Source: an uncultured Treponema sp. | Lineage (GTDB): Bacteria > Spirochaetota > Spirochaetia > Treponematales > Treponemataceae | Direction: 5' to 3' | Assembly: GCA_900317625.1 (NCBI GenBank) | Contig: ONHK01000005.1 | Coordinates: 62,001-126,000, forward strand | DNA: 64,000 nucleotides | Shown: positions 43,461-52,568 of the stretch, piece by piece | Numbering within the stretch: the stretch's first letter is position 1 | Layout: each line of letters opens with the position of its first letter | Notes under the pieces: generated by a model | Databases searched by the model: none | What the model was told of the DNA's origin: nothing | The model's input: only the letters and a program-made list of their open reading frames with translations | Position numbers and translations under genes: made by a program

Positions 43461-44501
43461 CTAAATGCTCAGTTCAAGCTGAATATTTTTTCCGCCTGCA
43501 TATCTGCGCATACCCGGCATTTCTGTCATGCACTTGCAGAAATCCTGATAATTTTCTATCACAGGTGCTCCTGCCTCAAGATATTTTTCAGGTGTATTTT
43601 CAAGTTTCGTTCTGCTCGCTTTTCCTAAAGCAAAACGGGCCTGCAATTCTGACTCTGTAAAATTCCTGACAACCGCAGCATTTTCTGAAAAAGCCGCTTT
43701 ATGAAACAGAACATCCCGTCCACATTCAAGCGCAAAATCAGCAGTTATTAAAGAACCGCTTCCGCTTGGAGCCTGAACCACCACAGTTGCCGGCGACAAA
43801 GCCGCGATAATCCTGTTTCTTTGCACAAAACGCCAACGTTCTGCAGGAACTCCAGGAACATACTCGCTGACAATAACTCCACCCGACCTTAAAATATTTT
43901 CGGCAAGTTTTCTGTTTGCATAAGGCACAATTGTATCAATGCCACAAGGAAGAACCGCACAAGTTTTTCCGAGCAAAGAAGAATTTTCCGCCTCAAGATT
44001 AGCTTCAACCGCACCTGTATGAGCGGCAGAATCAACTCCGCAAGCAAGTCCACTTATAACAGTAACACCGTCTTTCGCGGCATCCTTTGCAAATTGAACA
44101 GCAGCTTTTTTAGCTTCCGGTGCAATCCGTCTTGTTCCGACAACAGAAACTGTTTTTCCAGAAAGACAGGAAATATCCCCGATACAAAACAAGGCAAACG
44201 GAGCATTCACAGTTTCCCTAAGCAGCGCCGGATATTCAGAAGAAGTGTAAAGTACCATCCGAATATTTTTCGCGCGGAGAACAGCTTCCTCTTTTTTTGC
44301 AGCCCGAAGATTTTCTGCGCCATCCCAAATTGCTTTTTTCAAAGACCTTCCGCAAATTCCAGATAAGTCTGTTAAAGACAGTAATGCAAGGTCATTAAAA
44401 CTGTCAAGTTTTTTCAATAAATTTAGTTTTTCTGCCAAAGAAAGAAAGGTAATTCTTGCCAGAGAAATCATTAAAAGCTGATTTTTCTGATTAAGCTCCA
44501 T
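43461..44501 (-). CDS. dprA: DNA processing protein DprA (Smf)
   Basis: DprA loads RecA on incoming single-stranded DNA during transformation. The 346-residue protein has a short helical N-terminal part (SAM-like), then the Rossmann core with VSVVGTRRIAPEAKKAA, VISGLACGVDSAAHTGAV, VLPCGIDTIVPYANRKL, GGVIVSEYVPG, FVQRNRIIAALSPATVVVQAPSGSGSLITADFAL. The C-terminal winged helix is not obvious. I chose the ATG at 44501, which overlaps the preceding lipoprotein stop by 11 nt; the upstream open frame is an artefact of that gene. No ComEC or ComEA lies in the window. Confidence 0.93.
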   Translation of the reverse strand: MELNQKNQLLMISLARITFLSLAEKLNLLKKLDSFNDLALLSLTDLSGICGRSLKKAIWDGAENLRAAKKEEAVLRAKNIRMVLYTSSEYPALLRETVNAPFALFCIGDISCLSGKTVSVVGTRRIAPEAKKAAVQFAKDAAKDGVTVISGLACGVDSAAHTGAVEANLEAENSSLLGKTCAVLPCGIDTIVPYANRKLAENILRSGGVIVSEYVPGVPAERWRFVQRNRIIAALSPATVVVQAPSGSGSLITADFALECGRDVLFHKAAFSENAAVVRNFTESELQARFALGKASRTKLENTPEKYLEAGAPVIENYQDFCKCMTEMPGMRRYAGGKNIQLELSI

Positions 44502-45234
44502 AAATTGCGTCAAGCACCACCTTTTTTTTAGATTCAGCGTCAGCCTTTCGTTCAGCAGACTTTGTGATGGAAATAATCTTATCGTACATAGCCACGGCTT
44601 TTTCAAATTCTGAAGTCATATAATACGCGCTTGCAAGAACCATCATTCCATCTGTGTCACGTTTTTCAATGTCAACATAACGTTCAAGATATTTTACAGC
44701 CTGCTTTCCATCATCTAAATCGTAGACATAAAGAACTCCAAGCGAATAAAGAGCCTTTGAGTAACGTTCATCAATTTTTATAGCCTGCTTGAATGCACTT
44801 TCAGAAAGTTTAAGATAATTCATCTTTGTGTCAGTTTCTCCACGGCCATTAAAATCCAGCGAGGAATGGCTTACAAATGCGGCAGAAACTCCCACATAAT
44901 AATAAAGATTCGGATTTTCCGGATAGAATTCCAGCGCTTTCTGAAAACTTTCCAGCGCTTTTCCGTACATCTTCTTATCAAGATAACGTGTTCCAAGAAT
45001 TTTGTACCAGATTCCGATTTTCGCATTTTTTTCAACAAGTTCTTTTGCCTCGGAATCGTATTTTTCAATGCCTTTTTTTATTTCCTCAATATTTCCGGGA
45101 TTTCCAGAATATTTTTCCATATTCTGCAGACGCTTTTGAAGCAAAGCTTTGTTTGAATAATTACAGCCGCAAAAAATCACCGAAAAAATCAGAGCCAAAC
45201 AGACCAGCTGCAAGTAAAAAACATTTTTTTTCAT
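44491..45234 (-). CDS. TPR-repeat lipoprotein
   Basis: The 247-residue product begins MKKNVFYLQLVCLALIFSVIFCGC, a lipoprotein signal with cysteine in a relaxed spirochaetal lipobox. Residues 70-240 hold four to five TPR units, for example KIGIWYKILGTRYLDKKMYGKALESFQKALEFYP (quoted only as GTRYLDKKMYGKALESFQKA), YSKALYSLGVLYVYD and MVLASAYYMTSEFEKAVAMYDKI. TPR lipoproteins in spirochaetes take part in BAM or envelope complexes; its partner here is unknown. Its start overlaps the xerC stop by 4 nt and its end overlaps dprA, so it is locked into the operon. Orthologues at this place exist in other treponemes. Confidence 0.82.
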   Translation of the reverse strand: MKKNVFYLQLVCLALIFSVIFCGCNYSNKALLQKRLQNMEKYSGNPGNIEEIKKGIEKYDSEAKELVEKNAKIGIWYKILGTRYLDKKMYGKALESFQKALEFYPENPNLYYYVGVSAAFVSHSSLDFNGRGETDTKMNYLKLSESAFKQAIKIDERYSKALYSLGVLYVYDLDDGKQAVKYLERYVDIEKRDTDGMMVLASAYYMTSEFEKAVAMYDKIISITKSAERKADAESKKKVVLDAIYGA

Positions 45235-46154
45235 TTTTCCTCCGTGGATTCTTTATGATGACCGGGAAAGTACTTCTGATGATATGACGAAAGTTCTTTA
45301 TCGTCAACATGCGTATAAATCTGTGTAGTAGCAAGATCTGAATGTCCCAGAAGTTCCTGAACAGAACGCAAGTCCGCGCCGCCGGCAAGAAGATGGGTTG
45401 CAAACGAATGTCTAAGAGTATGAACTTTTGCATCAACACCAGCTAGAATATTCAATTCCTTGAATTTTTTCCAGACGCCTTTTCTTGAAATCGGCTCGCC
45501 ACGGTAATTAACAAAAACTTCTGGAACTATTTTACTTCCGACAAGTTCAGGTCGCGCCTCAAAAAGATATTTTTCAAGTTTTTCTTTTGCAGTTTCCCCG
45601 AACGGAACAATCCGCTCCTTGTCGCCTTTTCCGTGAACTAAGACAAGATGCTCATTCAAGTGAAGATTTTCCATAAGAAGCCCACACGCTTCGCTGATTC
45701 TAAGGCCGCATGAATAAATAAGCTCAAAAAGCGCGCTGTCACGTTTACCAACTTTTGTTGAATCATCAATCGCGGAAAGAATTTTTTCAACCTGCTGAAC
45801 AGAAAGAACGCGCGGTAATGCACGGGAAGCTTTTGGCCGTTCTATTAAAAGCGCAAGATTTTCAGGCCAAATTCCCATCCTTTCAACATAACTACCAAAA
45901 GACCGCAAGGAGGAAATATCTTTTGAAAGCGTAAGAGGCGCATGATCTGTAGTTTTTCGCCACGCAAGAAAATACACAAGATTCTGTACGGTAACATCCA
46001 CAAGTTTTATCTTGTTTTTTTGAAGCCAATGCAAGAAAATTTCAGCTTCGTAGCGATAAGTTTCCGCAGATTCTTTTGACAAGCGTTCCACAAGAAGTAA
46101 ATCCGTATGGAATCTTGCCAAAAAATTCTGTAGTTTTTCCTCAGATGAATCCAA
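45231..46154 (-). CDS. xerC: Tyrosine recombinase, XerC-like
   Basis: The 307-residue protein is the second Xer-type recombinase. It has a core-binding domain (residues 10-100) and catalytic R in SCGLRISEACGL, K in VHGKGDKERIV, HTLRHSFATHLLAGG, LLGHSDLATTQIYTH with the nucleophilic Y. The frame begins at TTG directly after the ftsZ stop (TAATTG); no Shine-Dalgarno is visible, so translation is probably coupled. Compared with the 40396-41307 protein it shares all catalytic residues, supporting a XerC/XerD pair. Confidence 0.88.
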   Translation of the reverse strand: MDSSEEKLQNFLARFHTDLLLVERLSKESAETYRYEAEIFLHWLQKNKIKLVDVTVQNLVYFLAWRKTTDHAPLTLSKDISSLRSFGSYVERMGIWPENLALLIERPKASRALPRVLSVQQVEKILSAIDDSTKVGKRDSALFELIYSCGLRISEACGLLMENLHLNEHLVLVHGKGDKERIVPFGETAKEKLEKYLFEARPELVGSKIVPEVFVNYRGEPISRKGVWKKFKELNILAGVDAKVHTLRHSFATHLLAGGADLRSVQELLGHSDLATTQIYTHVDDKELSSYHQKYFPGHHKESTEEK

Positions 46155-47465
46155 TTATTTTCGTTTAAGATTAATTGTTCTGTTTCTTAAATAAGCAGGA
46201 ACAGAAAGATCATCTGATTTTGGAGCCGGATGCTGTTCAACATTCACAGAGCGACCTCCAACTGGCTTAAAAGTTCCCATGGCGCTTGCCGGAACAGAAT
46301 TTACATTTTCATCTTTCTTTTCGTCATAAGATTCAAAAAGACTTGGAGAATCAGTGTATGGAGCAGAAGAAGTATTTCCGCCAAGGAGACTTGTAAATTC
46401 ATCTGTGGAAATAACATTTGAGTCAACCGGAACATTTTCCACTTGCGGTTCAGCAATCTCTTCCGCCTCAACACCTGGAAGCGCTGAATTATTAAATCCT
46501 GTGGCAATAACTGTAACGCTGATTGCATCGCCCATGTTGTCATCTGGAACAATTCCGTCCTTCAAACTGTAATTTGGACTTGCAGAAGCGCATACAATAT
46601 TTGAAATTTCATCCAGCTCTTTCTGGCTGAAATTCTGAGAAGCCCTTACTTGAATAACAAAATGTTTTGCACCGTCAAAACTGAAATCTTCCAGCAACGG
46701 ATTATTTATCGCCTTTGAAGCAGCCTCTACAGCACGGTTCTCGCCGCTTGCCTCTCCGATTCCGAAAATCGCAGCACCTTGACCTTTCATTGCAGATTTT
46801 ACATCAGCAAAGTCAATATTAGGATAACTGTAATCTGTGATTATACGAGACATTCCCTCAATTCCCTGGCGAAGAACATCATCCGCAAGTCTATACTGTT
46901 CAATATAGGAAATATTCTCACCGAAAACTTTTACAATTTTTTCATTAGGAATAACAATTACTGAGTCAACTGCTTCCTGAAGGCGCTTAATTCCTTCCAT
47001 TGCAAGCTGCATTCGCTGTTTTCCTTCCCGTGCAAAAGGCGTTGTAACAACACCGATTGTCAAAGCGCCCATTTCTTTTGCAATTGAGGCAACAATCGGG
47101 GCAGAACCAGTTCCTGTTCCACCGCCCATTCCGGCAGTAACAAAAACCATGTTCGCACCTTTTAAAATATTCGAGATTTTATCTTTATCTTCCTGGGCAG
47201 CTTTTTCGCCGATTTCAGGATCTCCGCCGGCACCAAGTCCCTGGGTAAGTTTCTGCCCGATTGCAAGGCGTGTAGCTGCTTTTGAACGTCCAAGCGCCTG
47301 CTTATCTGTGTTCAAGGCAATAAATTCAACACCTTTAATATTTGCCTCAATCATGCGGTTTACAGCATTCGAACCACCACCACCGCAACCAATAACTTTG
47401 ATTATTGTTGGGGAAACGTCTGACAAATCAGAACCTTCACCATTAACAACTTCTACTTCCATCAT
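46155..47465 (-). CDS. ftsZ: Cell division protein FtsZ
   Basis: FtsZ is the tubulin-like GTPase that forms the Z ring. The 436-residue protein has IKVIGCGGGGSNAVNRMIEA, the tubulin signature GGGTGTGSAP and the T7 loop NIDFADVKSAM. After a variable, serine-rich linker (residues 320-410), the conserved tail SVPAYLRNRTINLKRK is present for binding FtsA. The ATG at 47465 has GGGAGGA 5 nt upstream. Its stop is joined to the xerC start. Confidence 0.98.
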   Translation of the reverse strand: MMEVEVVNGEGSDLSDVSPTIIKVIGCGGGGSNAVNRMIEANIKGVEFIALNTDKQALGRSKAATRLAIGQKLTQGLGAGGDPEIGEKAAQEDKDKISNILKGANMVFVTAGMGGGTGTGSAPIVASIAKEMGALTIGVVTTPFAREGKQRMQLAMEGIKRLQEAVDSVIVIPNEKIVKVFGENISYIEQYRLADDVLRQGIEGMSRIITDYSYPNIDFADVKSAMKGQGAAIFGIGEASGENRAVEAASKAINNPLLEDFSFDGAKHFVIQVRASQNFSQKELDEISNIVCASASPNYSLKDGIVPDDNMGDAISVTVIATGFNNSALPGVEAEEIAEPQVENVPVDSNVISTDEFTSLLGGNTSSAPYTDSPSLFESYDEKKDENVNSVPASAMGTFKPVGGRSVNVEQHPAPKSDDLSVPAYLRNRTINLKRK

Positions 47466-47486
47466 AAATTCCTCCCAACCCCACTT

Positions 47487-48734
47487 CTAGAATAAAGATT
47501 TTAGTATTTTAATAAATTTATTTTCCGATTTATTTTTTTCTTTGTTCAATTTCAGCATCTTTTTTGTTTTTCTGTCTGGATGCTGGGCAATCTGCTCATT
47601 ACAGAATTTCACAAGTCCGATTACAGTTGCCCACTCAGGTCCGTCGTAATCCTCTTCGATTCCGCCAAGTTTTTCTGGAAATCCAATTCTTACAGCTGAT
47701 GTCTCAAAAACTTCCTGCGCTATCTCAATAATTCCATCAAGGTTTGCGCCGCCACCAGTAAGAATTATGTTTCCACTAAGCTGAACAACACTTGTCATAT
47801 CAATAATTTTGTTCAGAACCATATTGAAAATTTCGCGGATGCGCGCGGAAATTATGTCGCAGATTTCAGACTGGCTTACTTCGCGCGGTGGCTGACCGCC
47901 GATTCCATTTATAATCACAGTCCTTGAAGGATCAACATTATCCGCCCAACAGCAACCAGCCTCAAGCTTGATTCTTTCCGCCTCGGCAACATTTATTCCT
48001 TCAACAATCGCAATGTCATTTGTAACAAGATTTCCGCCAACAGGAATAGAAGCCGTGCACACAGGAGCTCCGTTAACCAGAACAAAAAAATCAGTTGTGC
48101 CTGCGCCAAGATCTACCAAAATCGAGCCAAGCTCCATCTCATCTTCTGTGGCAACAGTCTGCGCGGAAGATAGCGTTTTCAGGATAACACCATCCATCTC
48201 ATAGCCTGCGCGGTTAATACATTTCTGAATATTTTGAATTGTAGTTTTTGAAGCAGTAACAATATGAACAGAAGATTCAAGGCATACACCTAGCCTGTGC
48301 ATCGGATCTTTTATTCCACTTACGTGATCAACTGTATAATCCTGAGTGATTACATGCAACATTTCGCGGTCCAAGGAAATTTGAACTGCCTGAGCGCAAT
48401 CCCGGACGCGCTGAATATCATCCTGGGAAATTTCGCGCGAAGATTTTCCTTTTGTTGAAACAGCAACTTTTCCGGTTGAATTTATTCCTTCAATCTGCTC
48501 GCCGCCAATCGCAGTAAAACAAGAATGAACGTCAACACCGGCATTTTGCTCAGCTTCTTCTATGGCCGTTCGGATTGCGCTGGATGCCGCTTCAATATTT
48601 ACAATATTTCCATTACGCAGTCCCGCTGATTTTTCGCAAGAAGTTCCCGCAATTTTGAGTTTTTTAGTTTCTTCGTCTATTTCACCGATCGCAACTCTTA
48701 TGTTGCTAGTTCCAATGTCAAGGCCAACTATCAT
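47487..48734 (-). CDS. ftsA: Cell division protein FtsA
   Basis: FtsA is the actin-like membrane tether of FtsZ. The 415-residue protein has phosphate-1 VGLDIGTSNIRVAIGE, the SHS2-type 1C region (residues 80-160), LVDLGAGTTDFFVLVNG (phosphate-2) and ILTGGGANLDGI (adenosine motif). The last residues NKFIKILKSLF form the amphipathic membrane-targeting helix. It is placed between ftsQ and ftsZ as usual. Confidence 0.96.
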   Translation of the reverse strand: MIVGLDIGTSNIRVAIGEIDEETKKLKIAGTSCEKSAGLRNGNIVNIEAASSAIRTAIEEAEQNAGVDVHSCFTAIGGEQIEGINSTGKVAVSTKGKSSREISQDDIQRVRDCAQAVQISLDREMLHVITQDYTVDHVSGIKDPMHRLGVCLESSVHIVTASKTTIQNIQKCINRAGYEMDGVILKTLSSAQTVATEDEMELGSILVDLGAGTTDFFVLVNGAPVCTASIPVGGNLVTNDIAIVEGINVAEAERIKLEAGCCWADNVDPSRTVIINGIGGQPPREVSQSEICDIISARIREIFNMVLNKIIDMTSVVQLSGNIILTGGGANLDGIIEIAQEVFETSAVRIGFPEKLGGIEEDYDGPEWATVIGLVKFCNEQIAQHPDRKTKKMLKLNKEKNKSENKFIKILKSLF

Positions 48735-48755
48735 CTGCTCTAATCCACCCGTTTG

Positions 48756-49607
48756 TCAACGTTTTCTATATGAAACAGCACCGTAACGCAAATCGATTTC
48801 AGCAACATTTGAATCAATAGAATTGACAACATCCAATGCTACCATCATATACTTTAACGCCTCTTCATTCAATGTTCGGTCTGTAAGAACTTTGATTTTA
48901 GAGCCTTCTGGAATAAGCATAAGCTCGTAATTTCCATATTCCTTCGGAATAACGCAAATTTCAGAAATTGCCGCAAAATATTTTTGCCCCATCTGGCGAA
49001 TCGCGGAAATCTGCTCAATAAGAGTCCTGTATTTCTGGGGAATCCTCATTCCTTCTGTCAAATGTTCAACAGGAAGCCCCGAAACAATCGGAACTGTGGA
49101 AATATCAACAGAATCAAGCGAATGTTCCGGAAAAAGAACTCCAGTCTTATCAATTTGAACCGCAAGGCTTCTGCCATTTTGATTGATAAAAGTCATTGCA
49201 ACCGGCTGACGTTCAAAAACATTGATATAAATTTTGTCCGGAAAAACTTTTCGCACAGTAACAGAATCAATTCCGCTTGCAGAAGAAATTATAGAAGCGG
49301 CAGAATCAACGTTAAAGCCAAACCAGTTTCTTGCATTCATCGGACGAAGCATCTCAACAATTTCTGTTGAACTGTAATTCATATTTCCATCAACAGAAAC
49401 TTTTGGATAATTAAGACATGGGCGGATAAAATTATAAAATCCGAATTCCAGGATTCCAAAAACAACAAGAATCGCCATGATTATTTTTATCGCCTTGACA
49501 GTTTTATCTTCCGGCTTTTTTGAATTCACACGGAAATTTCCTTCTGAAAACGAGTAATTTTCATTTTCTTCCGTATCTGAATCAAACAAAATACTAATAT
49601 CACTCAT
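48756..49607 (-). CDS. ftsQ: Cell division protein FtsQ/DivIB
   Basis: FtsQ links the division ring to the septal peptidoglycan machinery. The 283-residue protein has a ~50-residue cytoplasmic part, one membrane segment (KIIMAILVVFGILEFGFYNFI), a POTRA domain (PKVSVDGNMNYSSTEIVEMLRPM) and the FtsQ domain with RKVFPDKIYINVFERQPVA. The ATG at 49607 has GGAG upstream and overlaps the ftsW stop by 8 nt. Confidence 0.92.
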   Translation of the reverse strand: MSDISILFDSDTEENENYSFSEGNFRVNSKKPEDKTVKAIKIIMAILVVFGILEFGFYNFIRPCLNYPKVSVDGNMNYSSTEIVEMLRPMNARNWFGFNVDSAASIISSASGIDSVTVRKVFPDKIYINVFERQPVAMTFINQNGRSLAVQIDKTGVLFPEHSLDSVDISTVPIVSGLPVEHLTEGMRIPQKYRTLIEQISAIRQMGQKYFAAISEICVIPKEYGNYELMLIPEGSKIKVLTDRTLNEEALKYMMVALDVVNSIDSNVAEIDLRYGAVSYRKR

Positions 49608-50805
49608 ATACATCAACTCCGCTTATTGAATCAACTTTTATAAAACTTTCATTCATACTTTTTACATATTCATTTTCGGAATTACAGCGCGAAGCATTAA
49701 CAACAAATCCGCACATACAGAGCGTTATTATAATAGAAGAACCGCCCGAAGAAAAAAACGGAAGAGGAATTCCTGTGGAAGGCAAAGCGCCGCCAACTAC
49801 CGCAATATTCATCAAAGACTGAAGCACAATCATCGAGATAAAACCGAATGACGCATAGGAAGCAAAACGGTTTTTACAGTCAAAAGCGATTTTCAATCCT
49901 CTGAACGCAAAAAATGCAAGAATCACAAAATAAATCACAACGCCAAACAATCCCATTGCCTCTGCCCAGGAAGCAAAAATGTAGTCAGTCTGAACCTCTG
50001 GAATTTTATTGCTCTGCACAAGACTCGAACCGATTCCCGCTCCCCAAAAACCGCCTGCGCTGATTGCGCGCTTCGAGCTCATCGCCTGATAATTTGAATT
50101 CGCCAAATCTTCATCCGGATTCAAAAAAGCGATAATTCGGTCAATTCGGTAAGATTCATTCAAAACATAAAAAACAAAAAAAAGCGCAACCAAAAATGAA
50201 ACAAACCAGAACCAGCGGACTTTCACATGGCAGCACCAGAACATTCCGCACGCAAAAAAATACAGAAAAACTGAAGTTGAAAAATCTTTCTGCGTAAGGA
50301 CAAACCCAATCAGAAGAAGCATAACAGCAACCGCGCCAAAGACGTTCTTTTCTTCCTCGGATTTTGCTGAATATTTATCAAAAAAATTCGCAAGAAAAAT
50401 CACAAGCGTAAATTTAACAACTTCCGAAGTTTGAAGCGTAAAACCGCCAAAAGGAATCTTTAGCCAGCGGCGAGCTCCGTTGCGTTCAACAGAAAGAGGT
50501 TTTATATAAGTGCAAATGCAAAGAATAAGCGTAATAAACAGAATCAGCGGAATTGTCTTTCTGATTTTTTCAATAGGAACCAAAGAAAGAAAAAGAAATC
50601 CCACTCCGCCAGCAAGAACGCAGATAAGTTGCCGGCGCACAAAATAAAAAGAGTCGTGGAAAAATCTTAATCCGGCAGACTGAGAACAAAAATACAGCGT
50701 AAAAAGCCCAAGCCCAAGGATGAAAATAAGAGCAACAAGAAAGCTGTTATCACTTTTGTTGTAACTTTCAACAGTTTTATCAATGCTGAATTTATAGTTT
50801 CCCAT
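49600..50805 (-). CDS. ftsW: Cell division glycosyltransferase FtsW (SEDS family)
   Basis: FtsW polymerises glycan strands at the septum. The 401-residue protein has about ten membrane segments and the SEDS signature near the end: GGALPSTGIPLPFFSSGGSS. The block NGARRWLKIPFGGFTLQTSEVVKFTLVIFLA also fits FtsW/RodA. Its place between murF and ftsQ indicates FtsW and not RodA. The start shares one base with the murF stop (TAATG). Its partner FtsI is not in this cluster. Confidence 0.93.
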   Translation of the reverse strand: MGNYKFSIDKTVESYNKSDNSFLVALIFILGLGLFTLYFCSQSAGLRFFHDSFYFVRRQLICVLAGGVGFLFLSLVPIEKIRKTIPLILFITLILCICTYIKPLSVERNGARRWLKIPFGGFTLQTSEVVKFTLVIFLANFFDKYSAKSEEEKNVFGAVAVMLLLIGFVLTQKDFSTSVFLYFFACGMFWCCHVKVRWFWFVSFLVALFFVFYVLNESYRIDRIIAFLNPDEDLANSNYQAMSSKRAISAGGFWGAGIGSSLVQSNKIPEVQTDYIFASWAEAMGLFGVVIYFVILAFFAFRGLKIAFDCKNRFASYASFGFISMIVLQSLMNIAVVGGALPSTGIPLPFFSSGGSSIIITLCMCGFVVNASRCNSENEYVKSMNESFIKVDSISGVDVYE

Positions 50806-52256
50806 TATTTTTCCTCTCCACTAATAACAGAAACAATTCTTTCAAGCGCAATTCCTCGGCTAGCTTTTATAAGAACGACATCATCATTTTTTGCCGCCAG
50901 AAGAATTTCTTTACCGGCTTGCTCAACCGCATTTTCATCGTGCTGCTTAATATATCTTGCGTTTTTAAAACCATTTTTTTCAACAGCATCAAAGCCGCTT
51001 TTCATTTCTTTTCCAATCAGCAAAAGAAGTTTTGGATTTGAATCGGCAGCTTTCAGCGCAACTTTTTCATGTTCTGAAACAGATTTTTCACCAAGCTCAA
51101 GCATATCGCCAAGAACATAGATTCTTTCATTCACATTTTTCAATGATGAACAAAAATCAAGAACGCTTAGCATTGAATCAGGATTCGCATTGTAGCAATC
51201 TTTGATCAGCGTAACATTTGCGCCATTTTTTAACGAAATTTTGGTTGTTTCCATTCTTCCGTTCACTGAATCAACATTTTCAAGACCATTTTTTATCTGC
51301 TCCGTGGAAAGCCCAAGAACTTTTCCAACCGCACAAGCGCCAAGAGCATTCCTATAATTATAAATTCCAGGATTTTTAAGATGAACTTTTATTCCATCAA
51401 GCAAGAATTCAGTTCCGCCAAGCCCCAAATCTTCAATATATTTTGCGCCAGATTTTTTTTCTGGAACAGAATTGCCATAATAAATGATTGAACCACGGAC
51501 ATTTTCACCAAGAAATTCGGCAAAATCATCCTCCGCAGGAATAAAAGCAACACCATCCTGAGGAATATATTTGAAAATTTTTCGTTTTTCGATTGCGATA
51601 TTTTTGCGGCTTCCCAAAATTCCAATGTGAGCCGCTCCAATATTTGTAATCAGCGCGTATTTCGGCTTTAAAACTGCGGCAATCTCGCCGATTTCATCTT
51701 TCCGGTTCATTCCCATTTCAAAAACGCCAACTTCGTGTTCTGCCCGGATATTAAAAACTGAAAGAGGAAGTCCGGTTTCTGAATTAAAATTTCCCTGAGT
51801 ATAAACAACATTAAATTTCTGCTTTAAAACTGAAACAACCATCTCTTTTGTAGTGGTTTTTCCGCTAGAACCTGTAATTCCAACTTTTATAAGTGAAGGA
51901 AATTTTTCAACATAAGCCGCAGCCGAATCCTGCAAAGCCTTTAAAGTGTTTTTTACAACAATAAAAGAAAGAAACGGATTTTTTTCTGCAAGAGAATCGT
52001 ATTTTTCAGGCTCAGAATTGTATTCATTTTCCGCAACAAAAATCACAGAAGCGCCTTTTTCAATCGCAGAAGGAATATATTTGTGCCCATCCTGATTTTG
52101 CCCGATAAGAGGAACAAAAAGACTTTCTTTTTTTACATTCCGGCTGTCTGTTGTTACAGAACTAAACGCAAATTCAGCCTTATTTTTTTCATTTCCAACA
52201 AATTTTCCGTCCACAGCGGACAAAATTTCATTCAAATTCAACAAAGATATTTTCAA
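50805..52256 (-). CDS. murF: UDP-MurNAc-tripeptide--D-Ala-D-Ala ligase MurF
   Basis: MurF completes the UDP-MurNAc-pentapeptide. The 483-residue protein has the N-terminal uridine-binding domain (FAFSSVTTDSRNVKKESLFVPL), the ATP loop VGITGSSGKTTTKEMV, LITNIGAAHIGILGSRKNIAIEK, and ILIKASRG-type end (VVLIKASRGIALE). The start codon is TTG at 52256 with GGAG 6 nt upstream; no ATG is available. It lies directly after ftsL, where many bacteria have ftsI and murE first. Confidence 0.94.
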   Translation of the reverse strand: MKISLLNLNEILSAVDGKFVGNEKNKAEFAFSSVTTDSRNVKKESLFVPLIGQNQDGHKYIPSAIEKGASVIFVAENEYNSEPEKYDSLAEKNPFLSFIVVKNTLKALQDSAAAYVEKFPSLIKVGITGSSGKTTTKEMVVSVLKQKFNVVYTQGNFNSETGLPLSVFNIRAEHEVGVFEMGMNRKDEIGEIAAVLKPKYALITNIGAAHIGILGSRKNIAIEKRKIFKYIPQDGVAFIPAEDDFAEFLGENVRGSIIYYGNSVPEKKSGAKYIEDLGLGGTEFLLDGIKVHLKNPGIYNYRNALGACAVGKVLGLSTEQIKNGLENVDSVNGRMETTKISLKNGANVTLIKDCYNANPDSMLSVLDFCSSLKNVNERIYVLGDMLELGEKSVSEHEKVALKAADSNPKLLLLIGKEMKSGFDAVEKNGFKNARYIKQHDENAVEQAGKEILLAAKNDDVVLIKASRGIALERIVSVISGEEK

Positions 52257-52265
52257 AGCAATCTC

Positions 52266-52568
52266 CTATTTCTTTGAACCGTTCATTTCCACGCGGACAA
52301 TATCTTCAGTTTCAGCCTTGTGCATTCCCAGTTCTTCGGAAGCAATTTTTTCAATTCTATCTGTACTCGAAAGCAGACTTATATCGCTCACAAGTTTTTT
52401 GTTTTGTTCAATAAGACGTTCTTGTTTTGACTCAAGCTCGGCAATTTCCCGTGAAAGCTCCGCATATCTTCTTGTCTGAACCGCATACGCAAGCAACAGA
52501 AGCGGAATAGAAACTGCAAGAAGGCAAACGCCGATTTTATAAAAAACATTTTTCACAATGCTGTTCAT
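52266..52568 (-). CDS. ftsL: FtsL-like division protein
   Basis: The 100-residue bitopic protein has one membrane segment (NVFYKIGVCLLAVSIPLLLLAYAV) and a leucine-zipper-like coiled coil (RRYAELSREIAELESKQERLIEQNKKL) followed by LSSTDRIEKIASEELGMHKAE, the pattern of FtsL. Sequence conservation in FtsL is low; the call rests on topology and the position between rsmH and murF. The ATG overlaps the rsmH stop by one base (TGATG). Confidence 0.85.
   Translation of the reverse strand: MNSIVKNVFYKIGVCLLAVSIPLLLLAYAVQTRRYAELSREIAELESKQERLIEQNKKLVSDISLLSSTDRIEKIASEELGMHKAETEDIVRVEMNGSKK

Noticed and set aside
40396..46154. Tyrosine recombinases as signs of an integrated element
   Set aside because: Both are Xer-type proteins in conserved operons with topA and ftsZ; no attachment sites or cargo genes are present.
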